A stretch of DNA of 64,000 bases, from the NCBI GenBank assembly GCA_029834535.1, contig JAQMWT010000167.1, forward strand, positions 62,001-126,000, read 5' to 3'. The stretch is from Chrysophaeum taylorii (Eukaryota; Sar; Pelagophyceae; Pelagomonadales; Pelagomonadaceae). The notes under the pieces are model-generated. The model was not told where the DNA came from. It made no database searches and worked only from the letters and a program-made list of their open reading frames with translations. The translations under genes were made by a program, and so were the position numbers. The stretch's first letter is position 1; every line of letters starts with the position of its first letter. This document shows, in pieces, positions 29,183 through 40,700 of this stretch.

Positions 29183-31458
29183 ATGGCCGAGACGACACCC
29201 ACGCACAGCGCGGAGGCCGCGCTGGAAACGCTTCACGTCCTCGACGGGCGGCGTCTCGGCGCATTCCAGAAACGATTGGTGTGGGTCACCGTTCTGGCGC
29301 TCGCGGGGGACGCTGCCGAGATCGTGCTCGTCGTCCTCTTGTCGGCCTGCGCCGATCCCTCGGGCGGTGCCACCTTTACGGCCCAGCTCGGCGCGGCGGC
29401 GTGCGCGGGGCAGCTGCTGGGCGCGGCCTTCTTTGGCTCTGCCGCCGACGCCCACGGGCGACGGCGCCTGTTCGTCGCGTCCGGCGCGATCGTAGCGCTC
29501 GGTGCGTGGTTGGAAACGCGAAGGCATCATCATCGTCGGTCGTAGGCGGGCTGCTTTCGGCGGCGGCGCCGGCGCGCGTCGCGACGCTCGCTGCGCTCCG
29601 CGGCGTTGTAGGCTTTGGCGTCGGCGGCGGTGCCGCTCTCTCGGCGGTCCTCATGGTCGAATACCTCCCCGTACACGGTCGCGGAAGGATGTTGCTGATC
29701 GTTCGCGCGCTCTCGACAGCGGGCGGTCTCTACGTGACGTTGTGCGCGTGGCTGGTCCTTGGGAGCCGCGGCTGGCGCGCCCTGGCGGTGATGGCGGCCG
29801 TGCCAGCCGTCGCGTCGGCCCTCATCGCGCGCAGCCTCTTGCCCGAGAGCCCGCGATGGCTCCAGCGCCGCGGTCGCGCGCACGAGGCCGCCGCCGTCGT
29901 CGCCCGGGTCGCCGCCGACAACGGCGTCGAGCTGCCGCCGGGGGCTCTCCGGCTTTGTACCCCCGCGCGACGCCACTCGGCCCCTTTCTTCTTCCAGGGC
30001 CTCCTCGGCGCCAACAACGACGAGCAGCAGGTCAGCCTCCTCGAGCACAGATTCCGAGGCGACGGCGCCGCGCGAGCCTTCTCGGACGACGCAGAGTGTG
30101 GTGGAGAAGAAGACGACGACGACGACAACTCGTCCTCCTCGAGCGCGTCGGGCGGCGAGACCTCGGAGGATCTGCGATGTTGCTGCTGCTGCGGCGCGTG
30201 GCAGGCGCGCGACGACGGTCCGCCGATCGACGAGGCACTCGACCGCGAGTACGGCGTCGTCGTCGCGGTGCGCGACGACGACGAGGAAGACGAACGCGCG
30301 ACCGGCGAAGACGCGTCTTTTTTCGGAAACGAAACGAACACAGACGCGCCTCCGGCGCAGGCGACGCGGACGTTAACAGCGTACGGTGCGGCGACGGCGA
30401 CGGCCGCGCTCCGCGCGATCAAGCTCCGGCCGCGGCCGCCTCGCTGCAGCCTCTGTCGCCGCCTTAACCGGTGCAAAGTGCGGCGGTGCCACGCCGACGA
30501 CGGCGTCGCGGTCGCGCGGGCGCTTCGACTCCCGAACGACGAGCCGCGCCGCGCACGCGTTGCCCTCTGGGTCGGCACTCTCGGCCGACGCACGGCGCCC
30601 CTCTGGGTCCTCTCGATCCTCCTCGGGGGGGCCTACCTCGCGACGGCCACGCTCTCGTCGCTTCTCTTCGCCCGCGTCACCAAGGAAGACCGCCCGGAAG
30701 ACGTCGACGACTGCGCGATGGCCTTCGATTACCGCGGCCTCGCCGTCGGCTCGGTCACCGAGGCGGCGGCGGCGACGCTTGCGTCCGTGGTCGTCGACGG
30801 CGGACGCCGCCGCCTCCTCGCCTCGCTTCTCGCTGCCGCCGCCACCGAGCTCGCCCTTCTCTGCTTTCCGCTCAGCCTCCTCGCGACCGCTCTCGTCGCG
30901 CTCATCGCGAGAGCGGCGCTCTTCGCAGCTGGCGCCGTCGCGTGGGCGTTTTTCTCCAGCGTCTTCTTATCCCGACGTCGTCGTCATTTTTTGGCGCAGC
31001 TTCGCCGCCGAACTCTACCCGACCGAGGTACGCGCGACGGGCGCCGCGCACGTGAGTGCATGAATATCTCGTGTCCTCACTCACCGCAGGCGGCGGGCTG
31101 CTCGAGACTTGGCGGCGCCTTCGCCTCCTTGCTCGTCGTCGCGCGCTTTTCCGATACGAGGCTAGCGACGGCCTCTCACGACCTGACATCCTTGGTTGGA
31201 CCGCTCGCCTTGACTGCATTGCTGGCTGCTCTAACCACTCTCCTCATCCCCGTCGAGACCGCCCAGAAGCCAGCCGTCGAGGCACCACTCCTTGCTGTCG
31301 CGCCCCCTAAGAGCCGACGACGACGATCCCGCGTTTCCGACCTCCCGCCGCCAGACGATCCGTTCAAATCCCCATTTGCGCCTGATGCGCAAGGGACCAC
31401 CACCTCCCCGCCGAGACGGAGTCTGGAGCCCGACGACGACGACACGTTTACAATGTAG
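29183..31458 (+). CDS. SVOP/sugar-porter-like MFS transporter, four exons
   Basis: Proposed exons are 29183-29501, 29546-30941, 31000-31051 and 31090-31458 (711 aa), with introns of 44, 58 and 38 nt. The 44- and 38-nt introns are well defined. The 58-nt one restores FAAELYPTEVRATG but its donor could lie ten bases later or so. MFS hallmarks: FGSAADAHGRRRLF between TM2 and TM3, LLPESPRWLQRRGR after TM6, and AELYPTEVRATG before TM11. It probably transports an organic solute across a membrane. The TM6-TM7 loop is very long (about 190 residues), with acidic runs, a serine run and a cysteine cluster (RCCCCCGAW). The C-terminal tail is basic then acidic. Substrate unknown. Confidence 0.8.
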
Positions 31459-31550
31459 CGCTTGTGGTGGCGACACTCCCCCCCCCTTTCTCGCACAGCG
31501 CATCTCCTCGGGGGTAAAAAACGCGCCCTCATTTTTTTTTAGGGTTTCCT

Positions 31551-32605
31551 AACTACTAATCGACAGATGTTTGTCTGTCTGTCTGTCTGTTTGTTTGTTT
31601 GTCCCTCGATTTAGGGTAAGGATCAGGTTGGCGCGAGAGTAAGGATCAGGTAGAAGCGAGAGCCAGACAGTGATCCTCCAAGCCGTCTACGGCGACCTCG
31701 CAGACTATTTCCACGACCCGCGGCGGCTCTTTCAGCGCGCCATTCTCACGCCCCGTCGAAACGATGTTGTCGATGCTGACAACGCGCGCATGACCGCGGC
31801 CTTTTTTTCCCGAAGACGAGGCGTCGGAGTTCTTTTCGGCCGACTAGGTTGGGTCGGAAGCCGACGCCTCGCTCTTTACAGTCGAGTTTTGAACTCCCTG
31901 ACAACCAACGGCATGCTGACTTTGATCGCGAGCTTAAAGTCTTCGCAACCTCGACCCGTCGCACGGCCACTGCAACGGTACCAGATACATGATCGATCGT
32001 GTCGTTGTCACCGAGGCTCCTCCAACCTGTATCCCGTAAGGCCCGCCGACGCCAAACGATCACCAAGAGCCAGGGCCAGACGCCCCGCGAGGTCGGCGTC
32101 CTCTTGCCCAAGCCCGTCTTCTGCCACGTCCAGCTCTACGTGGCTCTCTGTCGATCGGCAACCCCGAGGAGATATACTCTTCTGGGTCGACGACTCCACC
32201 CTACCACACGTGCTGCGCAATACCGATAAGCCCCCTCCCGGCGTCTACACGCGCACGGTAGGTGAACTTACTGGACCAGGTGAACTTACTGGGTTTGAGA
32301 TTGGGACTAGGTGAACTGGTGACCAGGTGAACTTACTGGACCAAGTGAACTTACTGGGGTTTTTAGAGTGAACGCAAGGGCTAGCGGCGTGTACGGATCA
32401 AAGCAGCTTAGATTGGCGGAGGTGAGAGCGACGAGCTCGAAGGAGAGTGGGGTGAGTGGATGTGAGCACGAGTGGGCTTACGCCGAACTTACTGGGGTTA
32501 GAGATTGGGACTAGGTGAACTTACTGGGACCAGGTGAACTTACTGGGGTTAGAGATTGGGACCAGGTGAACTTACTGGCGAACTTACTGGCCTGCACTTG
32601 TCCTA
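31551..32605 (+). repeat. tandem helicase-element unit A
   Basis: First of three direct repeats beginning AACTACTAATCGACAG, then (GTCT/GTTT)n and two GTAAGGATCAGG motifs. About 31670-32230 is a broken C-terminal piece of a PIF1-family helicase: an AILTPRRNDVVDADN frame, then after frameshifts ELKVF and INKSQGQT...VGVL.PKPVFCHVQLYVAL. The last 340 bp hold many AGGTGAACTTACTGG motifs and end CCTGCACTTGT. PIF1 domains of this kind are typical of Helitrons. Confidence 0.8.
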
Positions 32606-33596
32606 ACTACTAATCGACAGATGTTTGTCTGTCTGTTTGTCTGTTTGTTTGTTTGTCCCTCGATTTAGGGTAAGGATCAGGTAGGCGCGAGAGTAAGGAT
32701 CAGGTAGGCGCGAGAGCCAGACAGTGATCCTCCAAGCCGTCTACGGCGACCTCGCAGACTATTTCCACGACCCGCGGCGGCTCTTTCAGCGCGCCATTCT
32801 CACGCCCCGTCGAAACGATGTTGTCGATGCTGACAACGCGCGCATGACCGCGGCCTTTTTTTTTTCCCGAAGACGAGGCGTCGGAGTTCTTTTCGGCCGA
32901 CTAGGTTGGGTCGGAAGCCGACGCCTCGCTCTTTACAGTCGAGTTTTGAACTCCCTGACAACCAACGGCATGCTGACTTTGATCGCGAGCTTAAAGTCTT
33001 CGCAACCTCGACCCGTCGCACGGCCACTGCAACGGTACCAGATACATGATCGATCGTGTCGTTGTCACCGAGGCTCCTCCAACCTGTATCCCTTAAGGCC
33101 CGCCGACGCCAAACGATCAACAAGAGCCAGGGCCAGACGCCCCGCGAGGTCGGCGTCCTCTTTCCCAAGCCCGTCTTCTGCCACGTCCAGCTCTACGTGG
33201 CTCTCTGTCGATCGGCATCCCCGACGACTCCACCCTACCCCACACGTGCTGCGCAATACCGATAAGCCCCCTCCCGGCGTCTACACGCGCACTATAAGTG
33301 AACTTACTGGGACCACGTTGAGATTGGGACGGGTGAACTGAAGTGACCAGGTGAAACTGGGACCAGGTGAACATACTGGGGTTTTTAGAGTAAGCTTTAG
33401 AGTAAACTCAAAGGTTGGCGGCGCGTGCGGATCAAAGCAGCTTAGATTGGCGGAGGCGAGAGCGACGAGCTCAAAGGAGTTGGTGTGAGCTAGGTGAACT
33501 TACTGACCAGGTGAACTTATACGAAACTTACTGGGACCAGGTGAACTTACTGGGGTTAGAGATTGGGACTAGGTGAACTTACTGGCCTGCACTTGT
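32606..33596 (+). repeat. tandem helicase-element unit B
   Basis: Second copy, 991 bp, same order of microsatellite, broken PIF1 helicase piece (about 32720-33290) and AGGTGAACTTACTGG-rich end. It is shorter than unit A because of a small deletion in the helicase part near 33215 and one in the end block. It shares the frame-breaking TTTTGAACTCC sequence with unit A, so the helicase was already dead when the units multiplied. Confidence 0.8.
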
Positions 33597-34627
33597 AACT
33601 ACTAATCGACAGATGTTTGTCTGTCTGTCTGTCTGTCCCTCGATTTAGGGTAAGGATCAGGTAGGCGCGAGAGTAAGGATCAGGTAGGCGCGAGAGCCAG
33701 ACAGTGATCCTCCAAGCCGTCTACGGCGACCTCGCAGACTATTTCCACGACCCGCGGCGGCTCTTTCAGCGCGCCATTCTCACGCCCCGTCGAAACGATG
33801 TTGTCGATGCTGACAACGCGCGCATGACCGCGGCCTTTTTTTCCCGGAGACGAGGCGTCGGAGTTCTTTTCGGCTGACTAGGCTGGGTCGGAAGACGACG
33901 CCTCGCTCTTTACAGTAGAGTTTTCAACTCCCTGACAACCAACGGGATGCTGACTTTGAGCGCGAGCTTAAGGTCTTCGCAACCTCGACCCGTCCCACGG
34001 CCACTGCAACGGTACCAGATACATGATCGATCGTGTCGTTGTCACCGAGGCTCCTCCAACCTGTATCCCTTAAGGCCCGCCTACGCCAAACGATCAACAA
34101 GAGCCAGGGCCAGACGCCCCGCGAGGTCGGCGTCCTCTTTCCCAAGCCCGTCTTCTGCCACGTCCAGCTCTACGTGGCTCTCTGTCGATCGGCATCCCCG
34201 AGGATATACTCATCTGGGTCGACGACTCCACCCTACCCCACACGTGCTGCGCAATACCGATAAGCCCCCTCCCGGCGTCTACACGCGCACTATAGGTGAA
34301 CTTACTGGGACCACGTGAACTTACTGGGGTTGGAGATTGGGACTAGGTGAGCTGAGTGACCAGGTGAACTTACTGGGACCAAGTGAACTTACTGGGGTTT
34401 TTAGAGTGAACGCAAAGGCTAGCGGCGTGTACGGATCAAAGCAGCTTAGATTGGCGGAGGTGAGAGCGACGAGCTCGAAGGAGAGTGGGGTGAGTGGGTG
34501 TGAGCACGAGTGGGCTTACGCCGAACTTACTGGGGTTAGAGATTGGGACTAGGTGAACTTACTGGGACCAGGTGAACTTACTAGGGTTAGAGATTGGGAG
34601 TAGGTGAACTTACTGGCCTGCACTTGT
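33597..34627 (+). repeat. tandem helicase-element unit C
   Basis: Third copy, 1,031 bp, with a shortened (GTCT)n. The helicase fragment (about 33715-34290) has the clearest terminal motif, INKSQGQTPREVGVLFPKPV. It ends with the same CCTGCACTTGT terminus before unrelated sequence. More substitutions from units A and B suggest it diverged earlier. Confidence 0.8.
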
Positions 34628-34757
34628 TCTTTTTTATGAATGATGATCCTCCCACCTAAAAATCGTGCGAATTTATGAATAGAATCGCACCCACTGCGAA
34701 TGTGTTCAGTAGTGCGCGCGCCGCATCCCGCCTATCATTCGAGGTTTCGTTAATTTT

Positions 34758-37700
34758 CTAGTTCGTGGGTTGGAGCATCTCCGGATTCTCTCTGTAAAAG
34801 CCGGGGCGCATGATGCGAACGGCACCGTTGCGCCCAGGGTGCAGTTGGTCGACGGTACTCGGTGCGCCGTCGCCCGCAGAGCCGCCGACAAAGTCCCACT
34901 CGCCTACACCACAAGCTCGTGGAGGGTGATGTCGAGCCCCGCCCGCCCGGCAGCCTTCGCCCTGGAGGATGATGAAGTCCTGCACCGTACTCGTATCTAC
35001 GTAGCAGCTCCCGCCACCGCCACCACCCGCGATGCCGGGGCTCATCCCACCACCACCGCCGCCAAAGAGACCCCCCCCGCCACCCCCGCCGAACTGGGCT
35101 CCCGCGCCGCCTTGCCACGCGTAGCCGGCTTCGGCGGGAAAATCGCAGACGGCGGCTTCACCCGAGTCGCCGCCTTTGCCGCCATACTCCTGCGTACCCA
35201 TGCGGCCGTTGCGCTTGTCGACGCGAGCGCCGGGCAATTCGCCGTTGAGGCCGCCACCGGGGACGCCATCGCGGGAACCGCCGCCACCACCGCCGCTCGC
35301 GACGATGATGCACTCTGGACCGGAACCCGTAAAGCGCTGGATCATGGTGTACCCACCGCCGCCACCCGCAGCCCAGACCTCGTTCCCGCCGTGGCCATTG
35401 CCGCCGCCCGGCTCGCCGCCGACCGCGACACCACAGTGTTCCTCGACAATCGCGTCGTCGTCTTCGTCGTCGACGTCCTCAACCAGAACCTCGCCGTATT
35501 GGCCGGCGGAGCCGCCCGCGCCGATTGTGATTTGGAGGTACTCTCCAGGTACGACCATGAGAAGAACCTCGACGAAGGCCCCGCCGCCGCCGCCACCAGC
35601 AACCTTATCTCGCAGGTGGCCCGAGCCGCCTCCCGCGCCCCATGCCTGCACCTTGAGTTGTCTGGTCGCCGGCGGGACGCGGTACGAGTACGTGCCGGGC
35701 ACGGTGTAGAGTACGATGTTGGATCTAAGAATGTGGAGTCGGCGGTGCTGAAGACGGTCCTTTGCCTTGACGTTCGCGGCGCAGCGCTTGAAGTGACACC
35801 GAACGAGGCGTTCCTCGCACATCTCGAGCTCGTGTTCGATGCGCGCGGCTTCGCACTGCAAGAACTCGTGGGCACCCCCGCTAAATGTCTGGCCGCAGCC
35901 GAGGCGACAATGCAACTCGGGAAATGGTCGTTTGATGCAAAGCTTGTCGAGGTGATGTTGGAGCTCGCAGAACGCAACCCACTCGCCGCACCGACGTTCG
36001 CACGGCACAAGTCGTCGCGCGCATTCGTGCTTCTCGTGCCACTGCTGGACGGTGACGCCGTCTGGTCTTGTCGCCATCCACTGCTCCTCGCGTTTTTTTG
36101 TGCCGCACCCGAGAGCGCAGGGCAGCACGCGCTTGACGCACGACTCCTTCTCGTGAAAGAGCTTTTCGCGCCCGATCATGACCCATTCGCCGCAACCCCA
36201 CTCACATATCACGTAGCCGGCGTTCTGGCGCTGCGTCGCCTTGTAGATGAGGCGTAGGATTCGCCGGCGCAATCTAGACCGTGGTGTCGTTGCCTTGTCC
36301 TCCTGGGTTGCGAGCCATTCCAGACGTTTTTGGTCGTCAACGTCTCGCTGTACGATCCGCTGTTCTCGCGACTTACGCTGGATTTGCATCCGCTTCTTCG
36401 TGTTTTCGAGCTCCGAAGCTAAGTTAGCAAGCTGCCCCTCGTCAACCTGCACACGCAGCAGTGAGACGCCGGCCTGCTGCGCCTTGAGCGCCTTCATGTC
36501 GATTCCGTCTTCCTCGGCATTCGCCATGACGGCCATGGAACGTGCGTTCTCGATCGCCGCGTTCGCCTCGGCCTCAAGAACCGCTGCCTCCGCGGCTGCT
36601 CGCGTGCTTCGAGCACGTGCTGTGTCTTCGGCCCGATTCATCCGGGTCGCGGTCCGCCGAGCGTTGGAAAAGAGGCTATTCTGGAGCTCGGTATCGGCGC
36701 GAACCTTCTCGCGTTCGTCTGCCTCTTTGACTCGCCGAAGTTGCATGCGCCACAGCTTCTCCTCTTTCTGGCGCTCGACCTCCTCGTGTGTCAGAGGTTT
36801 GCACCGGATTCGATTTCTCCGCACCCACTTGACGATGACAGTCGAATTGTCGTCGCCCGACGTCTTGCTTTTGTTGTTGTCGTCTTCCAAAAAGAAGAAA
36901 TCATTTTCATTGTTGTTGGTCTTTTGCGCGGCCTTGATGTCGTAGAGACGCTCGTGCGTATCGGGGTCGATGCGAATGCGATCGACGATGCTGAGAGTGT
37001 CCTCGAATTGCCCAGGAAATCGAAACAAGACGATCGTGCCTTCCTCGAGGACACCAAGCTTGTCTTCCTTAGAGTGGTCAGGTAGATCGGGTTTGTTCCA
37101 CTGAGAGTAGCCGCTCGCTGGCAAGTAGTAAAACATCTCGCCGCACACCGAGTCGAGGTACTCGTGCCATTCGCGACCTTCGCGGTCAGTGCATTCACGC
37201 AACCGTGTCGCTCGCCGCCGAAGGAGGGCCCAGCCATTGCGATTGCTTTCGAGCTGCGCCACGGCCTCGGGCTTAAACCAAGAGTAGGCGCACGAGTACC
37301 AGCACCGTGGCGCAGCCCTACAAAAGACCTGGCGGAACATCCTCTGCACGCGCCGCACACCGGCCTCTTTTTCCGCGACGGCCGTGTCCCGCCAGAAGCG
37401 CGACTGCGTCCGAACATGCTCATACTCCTCCCAGTCTTCCAAGTACCGCAAGAATCGCGAATGCTTGGCCACCAACACCTCCCACTCGGTACCTGTCAAA
37501 TGTGGCCATCGGATGTTCTGCGCCCCTTGGTCAGAATAGTGCGGTCTGAACGCGGCATCGAAGTCGCGCAACGGGTCTGTAATCTCCTCGCCAGCTCTGC
37601 CTTCGCCGACCGTTGACAACTCGACCGTGTCTGCTATTTGACGAGCGCCTGCTTCCGCGATTTCTTCTTCCTGTGGCAGTTGTCCGCCGAGGACATCGTC

Positions 37701-40700
37701 CTCCTGCGCTGCGACTGCTGCCGCGACTGCGACAAGCAGCGCGGGCTGTGGCTCGGCGCCATTCTCGCCGTCAGAATTCGGCAGCTGAGGTAGTCGACGC
37801 CGACAACTATTCTTGAGCGTGCGTTGCTCGAGTTGCAATTCGAGTCGCCCTCGGACATCGTTCGATACGTCGTCGGGCACCGCCCAGGAGGCATACGAAA
37901 GCTCGTTGCTCCAGAAAAAGACTCGCTGCTCGACGACGATGAGATCGCGGCGGTACATTTCCGTCCGAGGCTCAGGCTCCTCCGGGCAGACGACAGTGTA
38001 GACGCACTCGCCATTGTCCCTTTCTTCGACAGCTTTGACTCGAGCCTCAACTTTCGAGCCGATAACTTCTAAAGAATCGACGAGTACCACGCTCCCAGCA
38101 TCAACATACTCGTATTGTGTTGGGTCGACGAGGAGCTGCCAGCCGTCAACAAACTCCGTCCCGGCAGATCGTCTGCACAGCATCCAGCCAGTCAGGGCCT
38201 CGGGCGGTGGGTCTGGCTCCACATGGTCGGGAAGATGTGCGAGGACGACAGGCTTTTCCGCGAGCCTCTCCCGGCGGCGCGCTTCGCGCTCTTCAAGGGC
38301 TGCAAACACCTGGCGATCACTCTCGTCGGTCGTGGCGACCATCAGGCACCGCGCACTGAGGCGATGGCACGCGCAGACGACCGCCGACTTGCGGACGTAT
38401 TTGACACCGAAGTGGCCGGCGTGGCAAGACTTGGCACAATGAATGCATATCACCAGGCGAGTGGACGCGTCTGGCAGGCATTCGTTGCACTCTTCACACG
38501 TGTACCAGACCTGCTCAGTCTTCTTGTAGTTGAAAGTCATGCAGGTGCATTGCATGCCGGTCTCGGTCTTTTCGACAGCATCGACCGGCCGGTTCCAGCG
38601 GTAATCGTGAGTTGCCTCCTTGTAGTAAAAAATGACACGATCTTGGACCTGATACATCGCCCATTCGTCATTGGCACCGAGGCTGCCGATCGAGACGGCA
38701 GTGGCGTGGAGCTTGGGCCAGCACAGGGCATCGGGCCTGCACGTCGAGATGCTAATGCCGCCCGAGCTTGCAATCGCATCTGAAGTGTAGAGAAGACACT
38801 CGTCCTTGTGTCGCGTGTCGCGCAGGACCTCCCACTCGCCGATCGTGCGCACGTGGCGACAGGACCTACGCACATGTTCGAGCGCCTGTGCAACCTTCTC
38901 TTCGAATAAAAACTCCTCTGGAGGCGCCCATGCAAACCGGAGCGCAGCGTTCTGTGCCGCCAGGATGTCATCAGCATCTTTAAGGTGCTCTCCCCCCCCC
39001 GTCGACGTTGCTGTCGTCTCTTCGTCGTCGTGCACCTGCCAGTGATAGAAGCGATTTTTCGTGTCCATATCCTCGTACTCGTCAATGCCAGCGAACGAGC
39101 GCTTGAAGAATGACATTGACTTCAGTAGCTGCCAGTGCTCGATGCTGAGGTCCGTTCCGCGTCGCGTCGCGTCGGCGAGCGCGTCGGCCTTGCGTAAGTA
39201 GCTCTTTGCCGCTTCTATCGTCTCGAGCGTAGAGTTATAGTCGTGCAGCAGGTCGCCGCGGCGATCTTCGATGATGTCCTCGCGCAGAGGCTGGCCAGTC
39301 GGCGAGTCCGGCCGCAAGCGCGGCTGTAAGACGAGTTCTCTTGGTGTTTTGCCGTGGTCGTCAACGGCGTGGAGATTGCTGACGTGGCGCTCGAGCAGCA
39401 CGGCGATGGTCTTTTCGTGAGAGTCGGCCTTGTTGGCATCGCAGGCCTCGTGCAATGCCGTGCGGCCGAGGTGATTTGGCGTCTGCAGTGCAGAGTATTG
39501 GAAACAGTATTTCAAAAGCTCGACGAGGTGCGCGGGCTTTGACACCGTCGGAATCCAGGACTCGATCACTTCGTCTTCAATATGCGTCTTCGCCACAAAA
39601 CCAGCCTCGGGATCGGGGTCCAAGATTCGAATCACCGACTCGACGGCGGTCCAGACGGGTTTTGTCAAAAATTTGCGATGTTCGACCTCGATTTTCTCGC
39701 TGTAGCAAAACGTTGCGACATCGAAGATCCATTTTTTTTTGAAATGTCGAGCCTCTGTGTCCTTGAGGTTCCTGGCGATGAAAAACGCGTAGCAGTCGTT
39801 AAATATGTACGCGATGTCGACCTTGCCAACCTTGCGCGTGCCGGAGACCACCTCGCGAACGAACTGTTCCTCGTAGCTCGCGAGGACGTCAGCGGCTTTA
39901 GCATGGTTGTTGCGTGAAGCAAAGTGCAGCGGCGTGTCAAAGCAGTTGTCTACCGCGTGGACGTCGGCACCAGCGTCGATAAGGATCCGACATATCTGCG
40001 CGTTCCCTTCCGCGGCGGCGAAGTGGAGCGCGGTGCGGTTCAGCCGGTCCGTGAGCTCGATTTGCGCGTGGTATTCGAGAAGGAGTTTCGTCACCAATTC
40101 TGACCCGTGCTCCGCCGCGATCTGGAGAGGCGTGCGAGGGGACGCGAGGTGTCGAAACCAGTGGTCGGGATCCTGTCCCGCATGAAAGTACAACGTCGCC
40201 TCGTGCGCGAGGTCCCGGATGCAAACGATGCGAAAATCGAAGAGCTCCGGTCTCGCTACGTCGACGGCGCGCCCGCCGATGTTCCGTCGGGTTGATTGCG
40301 CCACGTGCGGCAACGAATCAAGTGGGTGACTCCGGCGGCTCAGCGTGTCGACCACCAGCGCACCGTCGTAGCCATCGCGCAGGCGGGCGTCGATCCATGC
40401 CCGCAGCCGCGGGGCGACCTTGTTCCACTGCTTTTTACGGTTGTAGGGGTCGTCGCCCTCGAACCTGACGATATTATCCATGACCGCAGGAGGTCTCCGC
40501 GGGTTCGGAGGCACCTCGCGACGAAGCGTGTCAGCCACATTTTTGTATGTCTCTCGAGACGCGTTGTCGCTGACACCCGCGAACACTGCGTACGAATCTA
40601 GGAGCAAGATGCGCTGCATGAACTCGACGTTGCGCCACGGCTGGAACCCTTTCAGCCTGAGAGTCTTTAAGATGCTCTCGAGCGATGCCCCGGCCTCAAC

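Noticed and set aside
34770-36257. 495-codon plus-strand ORF
   Set aside because: Antisense to the zinc-finger and glycine-rich part of the giant gene; alanine-rich from codon complementarity.
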